The notes under the pieces: generated by a model
What the model saw: the letters and a program-made list of their open reading frames with translations, nothing else
The model's database searches: none
What the model was told of the DNA's origin: nothing
In this document: one piece after another, positions 41,245-50,222 of the stretch
Layout of the letters: each line of letters opens with the position of its first letter
Numbering within the stretch: position 1 is the first letter of the stretch
Assembly (NCBI GenBank): GCA_046293395.1
Contig: JBKBOU010000002.1
Span: 434,001 to 498,000, forward strand
Source of the DNA: CAYNRA01 sp046293395
GTDB taxonomy: Bacteria; Bacteroidota; Bacteroidia; Cytophagales; Spirosomataceae
Length of the DNA stretch: 64,000 nucleotides
Direction: 5' to 3'
Position numbers and translations under genes: made by a program

Positions 41245-42519
41245 TTATTTGAGTTCCGAAGCTATGATTTTAAATTCGACGCGTCGGTTTTTTTGTCTAT
41301 TTTCTTCTGTATCATTCGACACCAAAGGCTCTGTATCTCCTTTCCCAACAAATTTGAGTCTTTTCCCGGCAATGCCCTTGGAAATCAAGTATTCACGTAC
41401 ACGAAAAGCTCTGTCAAGTGATAATTTTTTATTCAATGTTGCATCTCCAATCGTATCTGTATGTCCTTCAATTTGAATTTCAATAGATGGATTTTCCTTC
41501 AGATAATTCACCAATTTATCTAATTGCTCAAAAGAGGAAGGGAGAATTTCAGATTGGCCAGTAGCAAAAAATACTTGATCTAAGACAAAGAATTTCTCTC
41601 CTGAACCCAATGTTCCGTCGTTTTTACTGAAAAGAGGGACTTCACCTTGGTTCTCTTGCGACTCAACTTTACCAAGTGGTTGAATATACAATTGCAAGGG
41701 CTTTTCGGCAGTATTTTCACGAATTTGGGTAGCTAACTCAAAAGGCATATAGCCGTCTGCCTCTACTTGTAAAATTATTTTGGGAACATTCACCAAGAAC
41801 TCAAACGAACCTGTGGCTGAGGTTTGCACAGAATCAACTCTTTTTTGGGCAGTTGCGTCGATGTAAACGACTCTTCCTCTCACGGGTTTATTTGTCTCTA
41901 TATCCACTAATTTACCTACTAAAGGAAGTGGGGCAATGGCATTACTTTTTGTCGAAGAAACTTCGCCTTCAGCCGGATTAATCATCTGAACACCGTAGAA
42001 ATTCCAGTAAGAAAAACCGTCTTCTGCATCGTCCTCCGACTCAATTAAATCTATCTTTTCAATTCCTTTCGGTACTCTTTCAAATATAACTTTGAATGTA
42101 ACTATCTCGCCAGCAGTAACTTCTTTGCGTTCAGGTGCTTTCGGAATACCATTGACGCGTAGGAATTTTAGTTTTTTTCCGTTGTCCGCACGTAAAAAAG
42201 CAGTAGGTTGGAAACTTATAGAACTACCTCCTTTTTCTAAACTTTGCAGCAATTGTGTGATGTAATTGTCCCTGAAACCTCTTGGAAGAGCATCTAATTG
42301 GCTTTTTAAATCCGGATTTTGCTCCAGCAATTCTTTGAGTTGATTTTTAGGATTTTTCGCTTTGAACTCAAGCGATACAATCGTTTCTTGGTCGGTAAGT
42401 TCAATCGATGTGATTTTTGTTTCCTGCGACGTTCTTTTTTCTACCAACGGGTTGTTCGTCACTTGGGCAAAAGACGTAAAATAAGACAAAAAGAGAATAA
42501 AAGTAAGACGTTTACACAT
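41245..42519 (-). CDS. OmpA-family outer-membrane protein with carboxypeptidase-regulatory-like domain
   Basis: A 424-residue secreted protein (signal peptide 1-19, SYFTSFAQ). The N-terminal 200 residues are unassigned. A CarboxypepD_reg-like segment follows (about 203-270, GKLVDIETNKPVRGRVVYI), and a C-terminal OmpA domain (about 305-424) holds the peptidoglycan-binding IEIQIEGHTDTIGD and NRRVEFKI motifs. No N-terminal OmpA barrel is visible, so it is a periplasmic, cell-wall-binding protein rather than a porin. The exbB-exbD pair lies downstream on the same strand. Confidence 0.88.
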   Translation of the reverse strand: MCKRLTFILFLSYFTSFAQVTNNPLVEKRTSQETKITSIELTDQETIVSLEFKAKNPKNQLKELLEQNPDLKSQLDALPRGFRDNYITQLLQSLEKGGSSISFQPTAFLRADNGKKLKFLRVNGIPKAPERKEVTAGEIVTFKVIFERVPKGIEKIDLIESEDDAEDGFSYWNFYGVQMINPAEGEVSSTKSNAIAPLPLVGKLVDIETNKPVRGRVVYIDATAQKRVDSVQTSATGSFEFLVNVPKIILQVEADGYMPFELATQIRENTAEKPLQLYIQPLGKVESQENQGEVPLFSKNDGTLGSGEKFFVLDQVFFATGQSEILPSSFEQLDKLVNYLKENPSIEIQIEGHTDTIGDATLNKKLSLDRAFRVREYLISKGIAGKRLKFVGKGDTEPLVSNDTEENRQKNRRVEFKIIASELK

Positions 42520-42587
42520 GTTTAAGTCTAATTTGGTTCGCCCAAAAAAACGACTTGCTTTTCAAAAAAGTGCCTAAAAAATAAATT

Positions 42588-43280
42588 TTATCCATTATTC
42601 TTACCGACCATCTTCTCAAAATCGTGGAAACTTCCCATCAAAACAAGGATATCTGAGGCATCTAGGATGTGATTGGGATTAATTTCTTTATCGACGCGCG
42701 CATGTTTTGTTGTTTTTCCGATGAGATTAACGCGGCGTTCAAAATGCTTTAATGCGATTAGTTTGAGATTATATTTTTGCTGGAAATTAAGTTCTCCGAT
42801 GGGCGTTCCGAGGTATCTTTCGGGCACTTCTACCTCCAAGATAGAGCAATCTTCAGAAATATCGAATGACTCGATAACCCCACGAACTTCCAGTTGTTTT
42901 GCAAAGAGCTCGGCGGCTAATTTTTCTGGATTAAAGATGGTTTCCAACCCAATGGCTTCGAGTACTTTTTCGTGTAAGTCATTGATAGAGCGGCCAATAA
43001 TTCGCTTGGCTTGCTTTTGTTTGAGCATCGCAGTTGTAATGATGGAAGCACCGACATCCTCACCAATAGCCACGACAACTACATCCGTTTCTTTGATGGG
43101 CAAAGAAGTAAAGGACTTTTCTTTGGATGTATCGAGGCAAATTGTGTGCGTAATTTTGTCTTTGTAGAGTTCGACAATTTCCATTCGGCTATCAACGCCA
43201 AAGACTTCGTGGCCTGTGGCTGTCAAACGCATAGCGAGGGTTGACCCAAAATTACCAAGACCGATAACGATGTATTTCAT
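42588..43280 (-). CDS. ktrA: KtrA/TrkA-type regulatory subunit of K+ uptake
   Basis: A 230-residue cytosolic RCK protein. RCK_N with the nucleotide loop IGLGNFGSTLA (about 6-16) and VDSRMEI after strand 2 is followed by a C-terminal RCK_C (TrkA_C) domain with EVEVPERYLGTPIGELNF (about 149-166). A single RCK unit is the Ktr rather than the duplicated E. coli TrkA type. It gates the TrkH/KtrB pore encoded 10 bases upstream in response to adenine nucleotides. Confidence 0.92.
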   Translation of the reverse strand: MKYIVIGLGNFGSTLAMRLTATGHEVFGVDSRMEIVELYKDKITHTICLDTSKEKSFTSLPIKETDVVVVAIGEDVGASIITTAMLKQKQAKRIIGRSINDLHEKVLEAIGLETIFNPEKLAAELFAKQLEVRGVIESFDISEDCSILEVEVPERYLGTPIGELNFQQKYNLKLIALKHFERRVNLIGKTTKHARVDKEINPNHILDASDILVLMGSFHDFEKMVGKNNG

Positions 43281-43290
43281 ACGAGAAAAA

Positions 43291-45078
43291 TTAAACGATT
43301 AATACAGATTCTTGTGGATATTTATAATGCGAACAATCTACTTTTTTGAATAGACCGAGAAGGAACGTAAACATACCGATTCGCCCCAAAAACATCGTAA
43401 TAATCAAGACGACTTTACTCGGTGTGCTGAGTTCAGGGGTGAGATTCATGGATAGACCCACCGTACTGTAGGCGGAGAAACATTCGAAGGCGATTTTTGT
43501 CAGGCTTTGGTGTGGCTCAAAAATACTGATGAAAAAAACAGCGAGACCGATAATCATCAAGGAAAGAAAAATAACGGCAAAAGCGCGTTGAATGGAATTT
43601 GCCGTGATTTCACGTTTGAAAACCTCCACACGATTTTTTCCTTTTGCCAATGCGAAGACATTCAAGAAAGCAATGGTAAAAGTAGTCGTTTTAATCCCTC
43701 CACCTGTTGAACTCGGAGAGGCGCCAATCCACATGAGTAAAAGATAAAGGAGGACAGTTCCTTGCATGAGTTCACCGACATCAATGGTATTAAAACCGGC
43801 TGTACGGGGTGTCACGGAGCCAAAAACGGCTTGCGTGACTTTTCCAAAAGTTGTGGTATGAATCGCGAGAACATTGTTTTTTTCTGTGATAAAATAGACG
43901 ACACTACCCAAAAAAATGAGTACAAAAGTAGTCGTTAAAACCAATTTTGAATGTACGTTGGTATAGCGTGCCGAAGCAGAGAAGCGTTCTTTTTTTATTT
44001 TACTTAGGAGAAATCTCAAGAATAATTTCGCGCCGTTGTATAAGTCAATAACTACTGGGAACCCAATTCCGCCGAACACGATTAGGGCGACGATAATCCA
44101 TTGGAGCGAATAATTAAACCGAATTTCTTCATGGAAAAGCCCATTGGAAACGGTAGAAAAGCCTGCATTACAGAACGCAGAGATAGAGTGAAAGACAGAG
44201 AAAAAAAGTGTGTCTGAACCGGCAACAGTTGCTTTATCTAGGAAGAGGATGAATATCAGAAATGCACCAAAAAATTCAGCTAAGATGGTAAAAACCAAAA
44301 TTTTCAACAGGGTTCTAAAGAGAGAACTCCGGTCATTCGTTTCAAGAATATCACTGAGTATCAAGTGATTATGGAATGACATTCCTCCACGGAAAAGATA
44401 AGCGAAGAAATTAGTGAATGTCATCAAACCTAATCCACCAATTTGTATCAGTACCAAGATGGTTCCCTGCCCGATGGTTGTAAACTTCGAAGATACGTCC
44501 ACGGTTGAGAGTCCTGTAATACAAACGGCACTTGTTGCGGTAAAAAGGGCGTCGATGAAGGAAAGATTCCCGTTTGTAGCTCCGGGTATCAGCAAAAGGG
44601 CTGTTCCGAGAAAAATAGTCATGCTGAAACTAAACGTCAGTAAAATAGATGGATTAAGGAGCGAATTTTTGAGCATTTCTCCTTGTCTCATCAATTTTAC
44701 ACCGAAGATAAGAGACAACAAAATGTACAGAAACCATTCACTTTGCAAGATAAAAACAGACGGCTTCGCAAAATGAAAAGCAGCGAGAAGAAGGGCAAAA
44801 AGGAGGTCTGATAAATCTCTTTGAATTTGGCTATTGTGCGCTTTCGGCCTCAAATAGGGAATAATCCACTTGATAAAATAGAGGGGAATCAGAAAGCGTG
44901 GGATTTGCCGGAGAATATTGTTGACGATGTCATGGATAAATAACTCTTTGGGAAAACTTATTTGATAAATCACCAGACAGAATCCAAAAAACAAAGACAA
45001 GAATAAAATTCTTTCTATTCGTTTGCGAACGAACAACGCTTGATCGTATAATACGTGTTGATTGTCGAGAGATGTCAC
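43291..45078 (-). CDS. ktrB: TrkH/KtrB-type K+ transporter pore subunit
   Basis: A 595-residue inner-membrane protein. Four pore-loop repeats with the selectivity-filter glycine are visible: TSAVCITGLS (about 184), ISAFCNAGFS (about 310), VTPRTAGFNT (about 415) and FSAYSTVGLS (about 545). An N-terminal extension of about 130 residues with three further helices precedes the KtrB core. The reading frame starts with GTG at 45078; no in-frame ATG lies upstream. It is co-transcribed with ktrA, giving a high-affinity, low-cost uptake system opposite in direction to the Kef pair at 4-6.5 kb. Confidence 0.93.
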   Translation of the reverse strand: MTSLDNQHVLYDQALFVRKRIERILFLSLFFGFCLVIYQISFPKELFIHDIVNNILRQIPRFLIPLYFIKWIIPYLRPKAHNSQIQRDLSDLLFALLLAAFHFAKPSVFILQSEWFLYILLSLIFGVKLMRQGEMLKNSLLNPSILLTFSFSMTIFLGTALLLIPGATNGNLSFIDALFTATSAVCITGLSTVDVSSKFTTIGQGTILVLIQIGGLGLMTFTNFFAYLFRGGMSFHNHLILSDILETNDRSSLFRTLLKILVFTILAEFFGAFLIFILFLDKATVAGSDTLFFSVFHSISAFCNAGFSTVSNGLFHEEIRFNYSLQWIIVALIVFGGIGFPVVIDLYNGAKLFLRFLLSKIKKERFSASARYTNVHSKLVLTTTFVLIFLGSVVYFITEKNNVLAIHTTTFGKVTQAVFGSVTPRTAGFNTIDVGELMQGTVLLYLLLMWIGASPSSTGGGIKTTTFTIAFLNVFALAKGKNRVEVFKREITANSIQRAFAVIFLSLMIIGLAVFFISIFEPHQSLTKIAFECFSAYSTVGLSMNLTPELSTPSKVVLIITMFLGRIGMFTFLLGLFKKVDCSHYKYPQESVLIV

Positions 45079-45144
45079 AATGAGAGATTCATTTTTAGAA
45101 AAAACTATCTTCCTTTCTAGTAGTCAGTTAACAAAATAGTGAAA

Positions 45145-45178
45145 CAAATGTACTAAAAAACCCATCAATAGAAATCAA
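45145..45178 (-). promoter_or_regulatory. ktrB promoter
   Basis: On the minus strand TTG (plus 45176-45178), 23 bases, then TACATTTG (plus 45145-45152). The GTG start follows about 65 bases later. Confidence 0.6.
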
Positions 45179-45182
45179 TAAA

Positions 45183-46457
45183 TCAGTAAAATCGCTCTGG
45201 CTCGTATAATTCAAGTCCAATAGACGTCTTTTTGCCCTCGATTAATTCAGTGACAAGTAACCCAGTAGCGGGAGCGAGACTCAAGCCCATCATGGCATGA
45301 CCACTTGCAATTAGGACGTTTTTTAACGTTTTTAATCTTCCTACATAAGGCAAACCATCGGGCGCACAAGGACGTAAACCGTGCCAAATCTCCTCTTTTT
45401 CAGGCATTGAAACGGGGTAATTTCGGTAGTATTTGGGAATAGATTGAATGATTCCTTTCACACGGCGCATGTCTATTACATTAGGTGCGCCTCCGATTTC
45501 CATCGTTCCTCCAAACCGAATCGTATCTTCGCCCATGGGTGTCACGGCTACACGCGCCTCCAGTAAAATAGAGGGTATTTGTATTCTTTGTGCTTCTTTT
45601 TGGTTCAAACTTACACTGTATCCTTTGCCAGCTTGCAAAGGCATGAAGAAATTCATTTTTTTCGCCAATGTACTCGACCACGCCCCACCGGCAACCACCA
45701 CTTCTTGTACCGAGTGCAGCCTGGATTCTTCGCCATTTCGTAACATCAGCGAACTGATTTCTTGGTTGTTCACTACTACCTCTTCTACTTGTGTAGCATA
45801 TATGAACATAACATCCTGCTTTTCTAAAAAACTACGGAGCTGTTTTACCAATTTATTTGGGGACAAATGCGCATCTCCGGCATAAAATATACCACCGAGT
45901 GCGTCCACCCCCGCGGTGGGTTCTAGCTTTTGTATTTCAGATTCTCCAACGACCTCTGCTTTAATACCTATCTGGTTGGCAATTTCTGCCACTTTTGCTT
46001 CTTCTTCCCATGTCTCGTGCGATTTGCAGAGCATCAATAATCCTTTTTCTTCATAATTAAACGAGAAAGCGTTTTCTTGGGCTACATCATGGTATAGTTG
46101 CTTGCTGAGTAACCCAAAATCGCGCAAGGCAGGAATCGCCTCGTTTACTTTTTTTTGCGTTGCTGACTTATAGAATTGGTATCCCCACCGAACTAAGTCC
46201 CAATTTAATCTGGGCTTTACATAGAAAGGGCTTTCCGCATCAAACATCCATTTGATTCCCTTTTCTAACATACCAGGAGCTGCTAACGGAATAAAGTGAC
46301 TAGGGACGACCATCCCCGCATTGCCGTGCGAACAACCATCTACGCCATCTGACTGGTCGATTATTTCTACTTTATATCCTGCCTTTACTAGATAATAAGC
46401 GGAGAAAAGTCCAATGATTCCTCCACCAATTATCGTTATTTTCCGCTCTTTTTTCAT
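45183..46457 (-). CDS. FAD-dependent D-hydroxyproline dehydrogenase (DadA-like)
   Basis: A 424-residue DAO-family flavoenzyme. The FAD loop ITIIGGGIIGLFSAYYL leads the sequence, and the C-terminal HGLRPCAPDGLPYVGRLKTLKNVLIASGHAMMGLSLAPATG block is typical of DadA-type dehydrogenases. On its own it would be called D-amino-acid dehydrogenase. Its place 4 bases after hydroxyproline epimerase indicates cis-4-hydroxy-D-proline as substrate, oxidised to 1-pyrroline-4-hydroxy-2-carboxylate with electrons to the respiratory chain. It is the last gene of the operon. Confidence 0.87.
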   Translation of the reverse strand: MKKERKITIIGGGIIGLFSAYYLVKAGYKVEIIDQSDGVDGCSHGNAGMVVPSHFIPLAAPGMLEKGIKWMFDAESPFYVKPRLNWDLVRWGYQFYKSATQKKVNEAIPALRDFGLLSKQLYHDVAQENAFSFNYEEKGLLMLCKSHETWEEEAKVAEIANQIGIKAEVVGESEIQKLEPTAGVDALGGIFYAGDAHLSPNKLVKQLRSFLEKQDVMFIYATQVEEVVVNNQEISSLMLRNGEESRLHSVQEVVVAGGAWSSTLAKKMNFFMPLQAGKGYSVSLNQKEAQRIQIPSILLEARVAVTPMGEDTIRFGGTMEIGGAPNVIDMRRVKGIIQSIPKYYRNYPVSMPEKEEIWHGLRPCAPDGLPYVGRLKTLKNVLIASGHAMMGLSLAPATGLLVTELIEGKKTSIGLELYEPERFY

Positions 46458-46461
46458 TGAA

Positions 46462-47466
46462 TTATACTACTTGAAACCCAAATGCGTACGGGTCGTCTTC
46501 TGAGTCAATTGTTATCTTATTTTCACCATAGATTCTTGCCCAACCTTCTATACTCGGAATAATAGCGGGCTTGCCTCCTACCGTAGTTTCGCCTTCAATT
46601 CTACCCGTGAATTTGCTACCGATGATACTTTCATGAATAAATTCGTCGCCAGGCTTTAGCATTCCTTTGGCAGCCCATTGCGCCATTCTTGCTGACGTAC
46701 CCGTCCCGCAAGGGGATCTATCAATGGCTTTATCCCCGTAAAAAACGGCATTTCTTGCCGTAGAAGTAGCATCCAAAACAGCTCCCGTCCATTCGATATG
46801 ACTTAATCCTTGAATAGAGCTATCATCTGGATGAACAAAGGTGTATTTTTCGTTCATTTGTTTTCGAATAATACGTGACCAAGCAATGAGTTGGTCTGCG
46901 CGAAAATGTTCTAAACCAGGAAAATTGGGTTGAACATCAATGATGGCATAATAATTTCCTCCATACGCTACGTCAACGACTAAATCACCCAAATCAGGAC
47001 AGGTGATAGACAAACCTTCCGCTGCTAAAAAAGAGGGAACATTCGTTAATTTAACAGAAGTAACTTTCCCTTTTTCATTCTGTTGGTAATCAATTAAAAC
47101 CAAGCCTGCGGGGGCTTCCATGCGTACTTTTCCTATGACTTTGGGAGAAATCAGCCCTTTTTCGATGGCAATTGTAATAGTTCCAATTGTTCCGTGGCCA
47201 CACATGGGTAAACAGCCACTTGTTTCAATGAATAGTACGCCCACATCGTTTTGTGGGTCACAGGGAGGATACAAAATACTTCCTGACATCATATCGTGCC
47301 CGCGTGGTTCAAACATCAATCCCTTCCGAATCCAATCGAAATCTTGTAGAAAATGTTGGCGTTTTTCAGACATAGTGCGACCTTCAAGCTGAGGACCACC
47401 TGTTTGCACCAAACGCACAGGATTTCCGCACGTATGTGCATCAATACACGTAAATGTTTCTTTCAT
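46462..47466 (-). CDS. 4-hydroxyproline 2-epimerase (proline racemase family)
   Basis: A 334-residue cytosolic enzyme that converts trans-4-hydroxy-L-proline to cis-4-hydroxy-D-proline by a two-base mechanism without cofactor. Both catalytic cysteines are present: C89 in MCGHGTIG and C253 in DRSPCGTGTSAR. The second cysteine excludes the trans-3-hydroxyproline dehydratase variant, which has threonine there. Proline racemase is the alternative reading, but the flanking genes favour hydroxyproline. It lies between the deaminase and dehydrogenase genes with gaps of 21 and 4 bases. Confidence 0.93.
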   Translation of the reverse strand: MKETFTCIDAHTCGNPVRLVQTGGPQLEGRTMSEKRQHFLQDFDWIRKGLMFEPRGHDMMSGSILYPPCDPQNDVGVLFIETSGCLPMCGHGTIGTITIAIEKGLISPKVIGKVRMEAPAGLVLIDYQQNEKGKVTSVKLTNVPSFLAAEGLSITCPDLGDLVVDVAYGGNYYAIIDVQPNFPGLEHFRADQLIAWSRIIRKQMNEKYTFVHPDDSSIQGLSHIEWTGAVLDATSTARNAVFYGDKAIDRSPCGTGTSARMAQWAAKGMLKPGDEFIHESIIGSKFTGRIEGETTVGGKPAIIPSIEGWARIYGENKITIDSEDDPYAFGFQVV

Positions 47467-47487
47467 ATTTTAGACGAATAGGCAAAA

Positions 47488-48399
47488 TTAATACCCATAT
47501 TTTGACAAATCCGGACGTGTTTTAATTGCCTCTTCAATAATGGTGAGTACGTTTTGTCTTTCTTCACCAATAAGAGGCAAACGAGGTTCACGAACGAACT
47601 CAGAGCCCAAGCCTGTTGCAGCTTCTGCAAGTTTGATATTTTGGACAAATTTTGTTGATACGTCCAAATGAAGAAGCGGAAAAAACCAACGATAAATTTC
47701 GCGTGCTTCCTCTATACGTCCTGCTTTGGCTAACTCATAAATCACGACAGTTTCTCTTGGGAACGCATCGACAAGCCCTGCAACCCAACCATCCGCCCCC
47801 ATGATGAGACTTTCCAAGGCGAGGTCATCTACCCCACTAAGAATTTTGAAGCGTTCGCCAAACGTATTGATGATGTCTGTCATGTACCGAATATCTCCCG
47901 TTGATTCCTTCATCGCTTCAAAATGTGGATTTGCTGCCAGTTCTTGGAACATCGGAATAGAGATAAACGTCTTGTAAGCAAGCGGATTATTATACGCCAT
48001 GACGGGCAAATCTGTTGCATCCGCTACTTTGTGTAAATAGTGTAAGGTTTCTCTGGTATCAGACGGGTACCGCATCGGCGGCAAAAGCATGAAACCATCT
48101 GCGCCTAGTTCTTCACAATCTTTGGCAAACGCGACCGCCTCCCGCGTGATACATTCGGCAATACACATAATGACAGGCGCTCTTTCTCCTACAGTATTTT
48201 TAGCGGTTTCGAGAAGAAGGTATTTTTCATCCGTCGTCAATGTACCATTTTCACCGAGAGAGCCACAGAGAACAATGCCGTGTACACCTGCGTCGAGTTG
48301 GGCATCTATATTTGAGATAAATAAGTCTAAATCGAGACTTTCATCTTCGTAAAAATTAGTGGTAACAGCAGGATAGACGCCTGTCCAGTTTGGTTTCAT
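47488..48399 (-). CDS. 1-pyrroline-4-hydroxy-2-carboxylate deaminase (DapA/NAL family)
   Basis: A 303-residue TIM-barrel class I aldolase-fold enzyme. The Schiff-base lysine is K164 (EAMKESTGD) and the supporting tyrosine is Y136 (MAYNNP). GSLGENGTLT (46-55) is the carboxylate-binding GxxGE loop of the DapA superfamily. In this operon the reaction is deamination and dehydration of pyrroline-4-hydroxy-2-carboxylate to 2-oxoglutarate semialdehyde. Simple DapA is less likely because the operon is complete for hydroxyproline. It is the first gene of the operon. Confidence 0.88.
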   Translation of the reverse strand: MKPNWTGVYPAVTTNFYEDESLDLDLFISNIDAQLDAGVHGIVLCGSLGENGTLTTDEKYLLLETAKNTVGERAPVIMCIAECITREAVAFAKDCEELGADGFMLLPPMRYPSDTRETLHYLHKVADATDLPVMAYNNPLAYKTFISIPMFQELAANPHFEAMKESTGDIRYMTDIINTFGERFKILSGVDDLALESLIMGADGWVAGLVDAFPRETVVIYELAKAGRIEEAREIYRWFFPLLHLDVSTKFVQNIKLAEAATGLGSEFVREPRLPLIGEERQNVLTIIEEAIKTRPDLSKYGY

Positions 48400-48429
48400 A
48401 GATTTCGTTTAGTTAGGATATACTTCAAA

Positions 48430-48437
48430 CAAACTTA
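48430..48437 (-). promoter_or_regulatory. candidate -7 box of the hydroxyproline operon
   Basis: TAAGTTTG on the minus strand, 30 bases before the deaminase ATG at 48399. An inverted repeat lies directly upstream, where a regulator could contact the promoter. Confidence 0.5.
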
Positions 48438-48441
48438 GGAG

Positions 48442-48470
48442 TTCTTGGGCAAAGAAAAAAGAACCAAGAA
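48442..48470. promoter_or_regulatory. candidate operator of the hydroxyproline operon
   Basis: TTCTTGG (48442-48448) and CCAAGAA (48464-48470) form an inverted repeat with half-site centres 22 bases apart, two helical turns, covering the -10 to -40 region of the divergent promoter. No regulator gene is adjacent. Confidence 0.4.
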
Positions 48471-48508
48471 AGCAAAATAAGAGTTTTCGATGTAACTTCG
48501 TTTATTCG

Positions 48509-48521
48509 AGCCCATTGGGCT
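48509..48521. promoter_or_regulatory. short palindrome upstream of the YtcJ-like gene
   Basis: AGCCCATTGGGCT is a palindrome with one central base, 26 bases before the ATG at 48547. It could be an operator for either divergent gene; short palindromes also arise by chance. Confidence 0.25.
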
Positions 48522-48546
48522 AGTTCATTCACCCAAAAATATACCA

Positions 48547-50175
48547 ATGAAATACCGTTTTCTCCCGCTTATTGCTCTTTTGGGATACAGCTGTTCCCCC
48601 AAGCCAGTTGACTTACTCGTTCACAATGCACGTGTTTATACAGTGGATGCACGCTTTTCGAAAAGTGAAGCTTTTGCTGTTCAGAACGGAAAATTCGTCG
48701 CGATTGGCTCAACGAAAAAAATCACACGTAGATACGAAGCAAACCAAACAATTGACGCGCAGGGCAAAGCCGTTTATCCTGGTTTTTTTGACCCACACGC
48801 CCACTTTGTCGGATTAGGTCAAATGCTAAGCCAGTGCAATTTGGTCGAAACCAAATCACCGGAAGAACTTGTCGAACGCTTACAGAAATTTGCTCAAGAA
48901 CATCCAGAAGCAGATTGGATTATTGGTAGAGGCTGGGATCAAAACGATTGGGAAATACAAACATTCCCTACAAAGGAATTACTTGATGCGGCATTTCCGA
49001 CCAAACCAGTCGCCTTGACACGTATTGACGGCCACGCACTTTTTGTGAACTCGAAAGCATTACAATTAGCTAAAATTACGTCAGGCAGTCGTGTCGATGG
49101 TGGTGACGTACTTTTGCAAAACGGGCAACCGACAGGCATTTTGATTGATAACGCCATGGGACTTGTGCGGCGGGTAATCCCTAGACCAGAGGAAGAAGAA
49201 AAACGAAAAATGCTCCAAGCAGCAGAGGCTGTTTGTCTTGAAAACGGACTAACGACAGTTTCAGATGCGGGTTTAAATCGGGATGATATTGAACTAATCG
49301 AAAAAATGCACAGCGAGGGTTCTCTCAAAATCCGAGATTATGTCATGGTTTCTTTGGGCATTGCCAACCTCGATTATTATTTAAAAAGAGGAATTATCAA
49401 AACAGATCGCTTGCATGTGGGCTCGGTAAAACTCTATGCGGATGGCGCACTTGGCTCACGAGGTGCTAGTTTACTCGCGCCTTACTCGGACGCACCAGAC
49501 CAAAAAGGCTTCTTACTTTTAAGTCCAAAGGAACTGGAAAGAAATTTAACAGACATATATAACTCTGACTACCAAGCAAATACACATTGTATCGGTGATT
49601 CTGCCAACCGGTTAATTTTGGATATTTATGGTAAATTATTGAAAGGGAAAAACGAAAGACGTTGGCGTATTGAACACGCACAAGTTGTACATCCAGCAGA
49701 TAGGGCGAAGTTCGGGAAATATTCAGTGATTCCTTCTATTCAAGCCACCCACGCGACCTCGGATATGTATTGGGCGGAGGCACGATTGGGGAAAGAGCGA
49801 GAAAAGGGTGCTTACGCTTTCCAAGAATTATTACAGCAAAACGGATATTTGACCAACGGCTCTGATTTTCCAGTAGAATATGTCAATCCACTGTATGGAT
49901 TTCATGCGGCGGTTGCGCGCCAAGATGCAGCTAATTATCCTGAGGGCGGTTATCAAATAGAAAACGCACTCACGCGAGAGCAGGCATTAAAAGCCATGAC
50001 GATTTGGGCCGCCTATTCCAACTTTGAAGAGAAAGAACGAGGTAGTATCGAACTAGGTAAACAAGCGGATTTCGTTATCACAGACCAAGACATCATGGAA
50101 ATTCCCCTGTCTAAAATCCGTCAAGTCTTGGTTTTACAGACAGCTATTGGAGGTGAAATTTTGTTCAAGAGATAA
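48547..50175 (+). CDS. YtcJ-like amidohydrolase, lipoprotein
   Basis: A 542-residue amidohydrolase of the YtcJ/AepA family. The signal peptide ends in a lipobox (ALLGYSC, lipidated Cys16). The metal site shows FFDPHAHF (HxH about 84-86), the SVKLYADGALGSRGA segment with the candidate bridging lysine, EHAQVVHP and SDFPVEYV near the C-terminus. Family members hydrolyse N-substituted amides and other cyclic amides; the substrate is not known. It diverges from the hydroxyproline operon and is followed 47 bases later by an exported peptidase. Confidence 0.88.
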   Translation: MKYRFLPLIALLGYSCSPKPVDLLVHNARVYTVDARFSKSEAFAVQNGKFVAIGSTKKITRRYEANQTIDAQGKAVYPGFFDPHAHFVGLGQMLSQCNLVETKSPEELVERLQKFAQEHPEADWIIGRGWDQNDWEIQTFPTKELLDAAFPTKPVALTRIDGHALFVNSKALQLAKITSGSRVDGGDVLLQNGQPTGILIDNAMGLVRRVIPRPEEEEKRKMLQAAEAVCLENGLTTVSDAGLNRDDIELIEKMHSEGSLKIRDYVMVSLGIANLDYYLKRGIIKTDRLHVGSVKLYADGALGSRGASLLAPYSDAPDQKGFLLLSPKELERNLTDIYNSDYQANTHCIGDSANRLILDIYGKLLKGKNERRWRIEHAQVVHPADRAKFGKYSVIPSIQATHATSDMYWAEARLGKEREKGAYAFQELLQQNGYLTNGSDFPVEYVNPLYGFHAAVARQDAANYPEGGYQIENALTREQALKAMTIWAAYSNFEEKERGSIELGKQADFVITDQDIMEIPLSKIRQVLVLQTAIGGEILFKR

Positions 50176-50222
50176 AATAATGCTTCATTTTTGATTAATC
50201 CACTCACTCATTTTTGACATGT

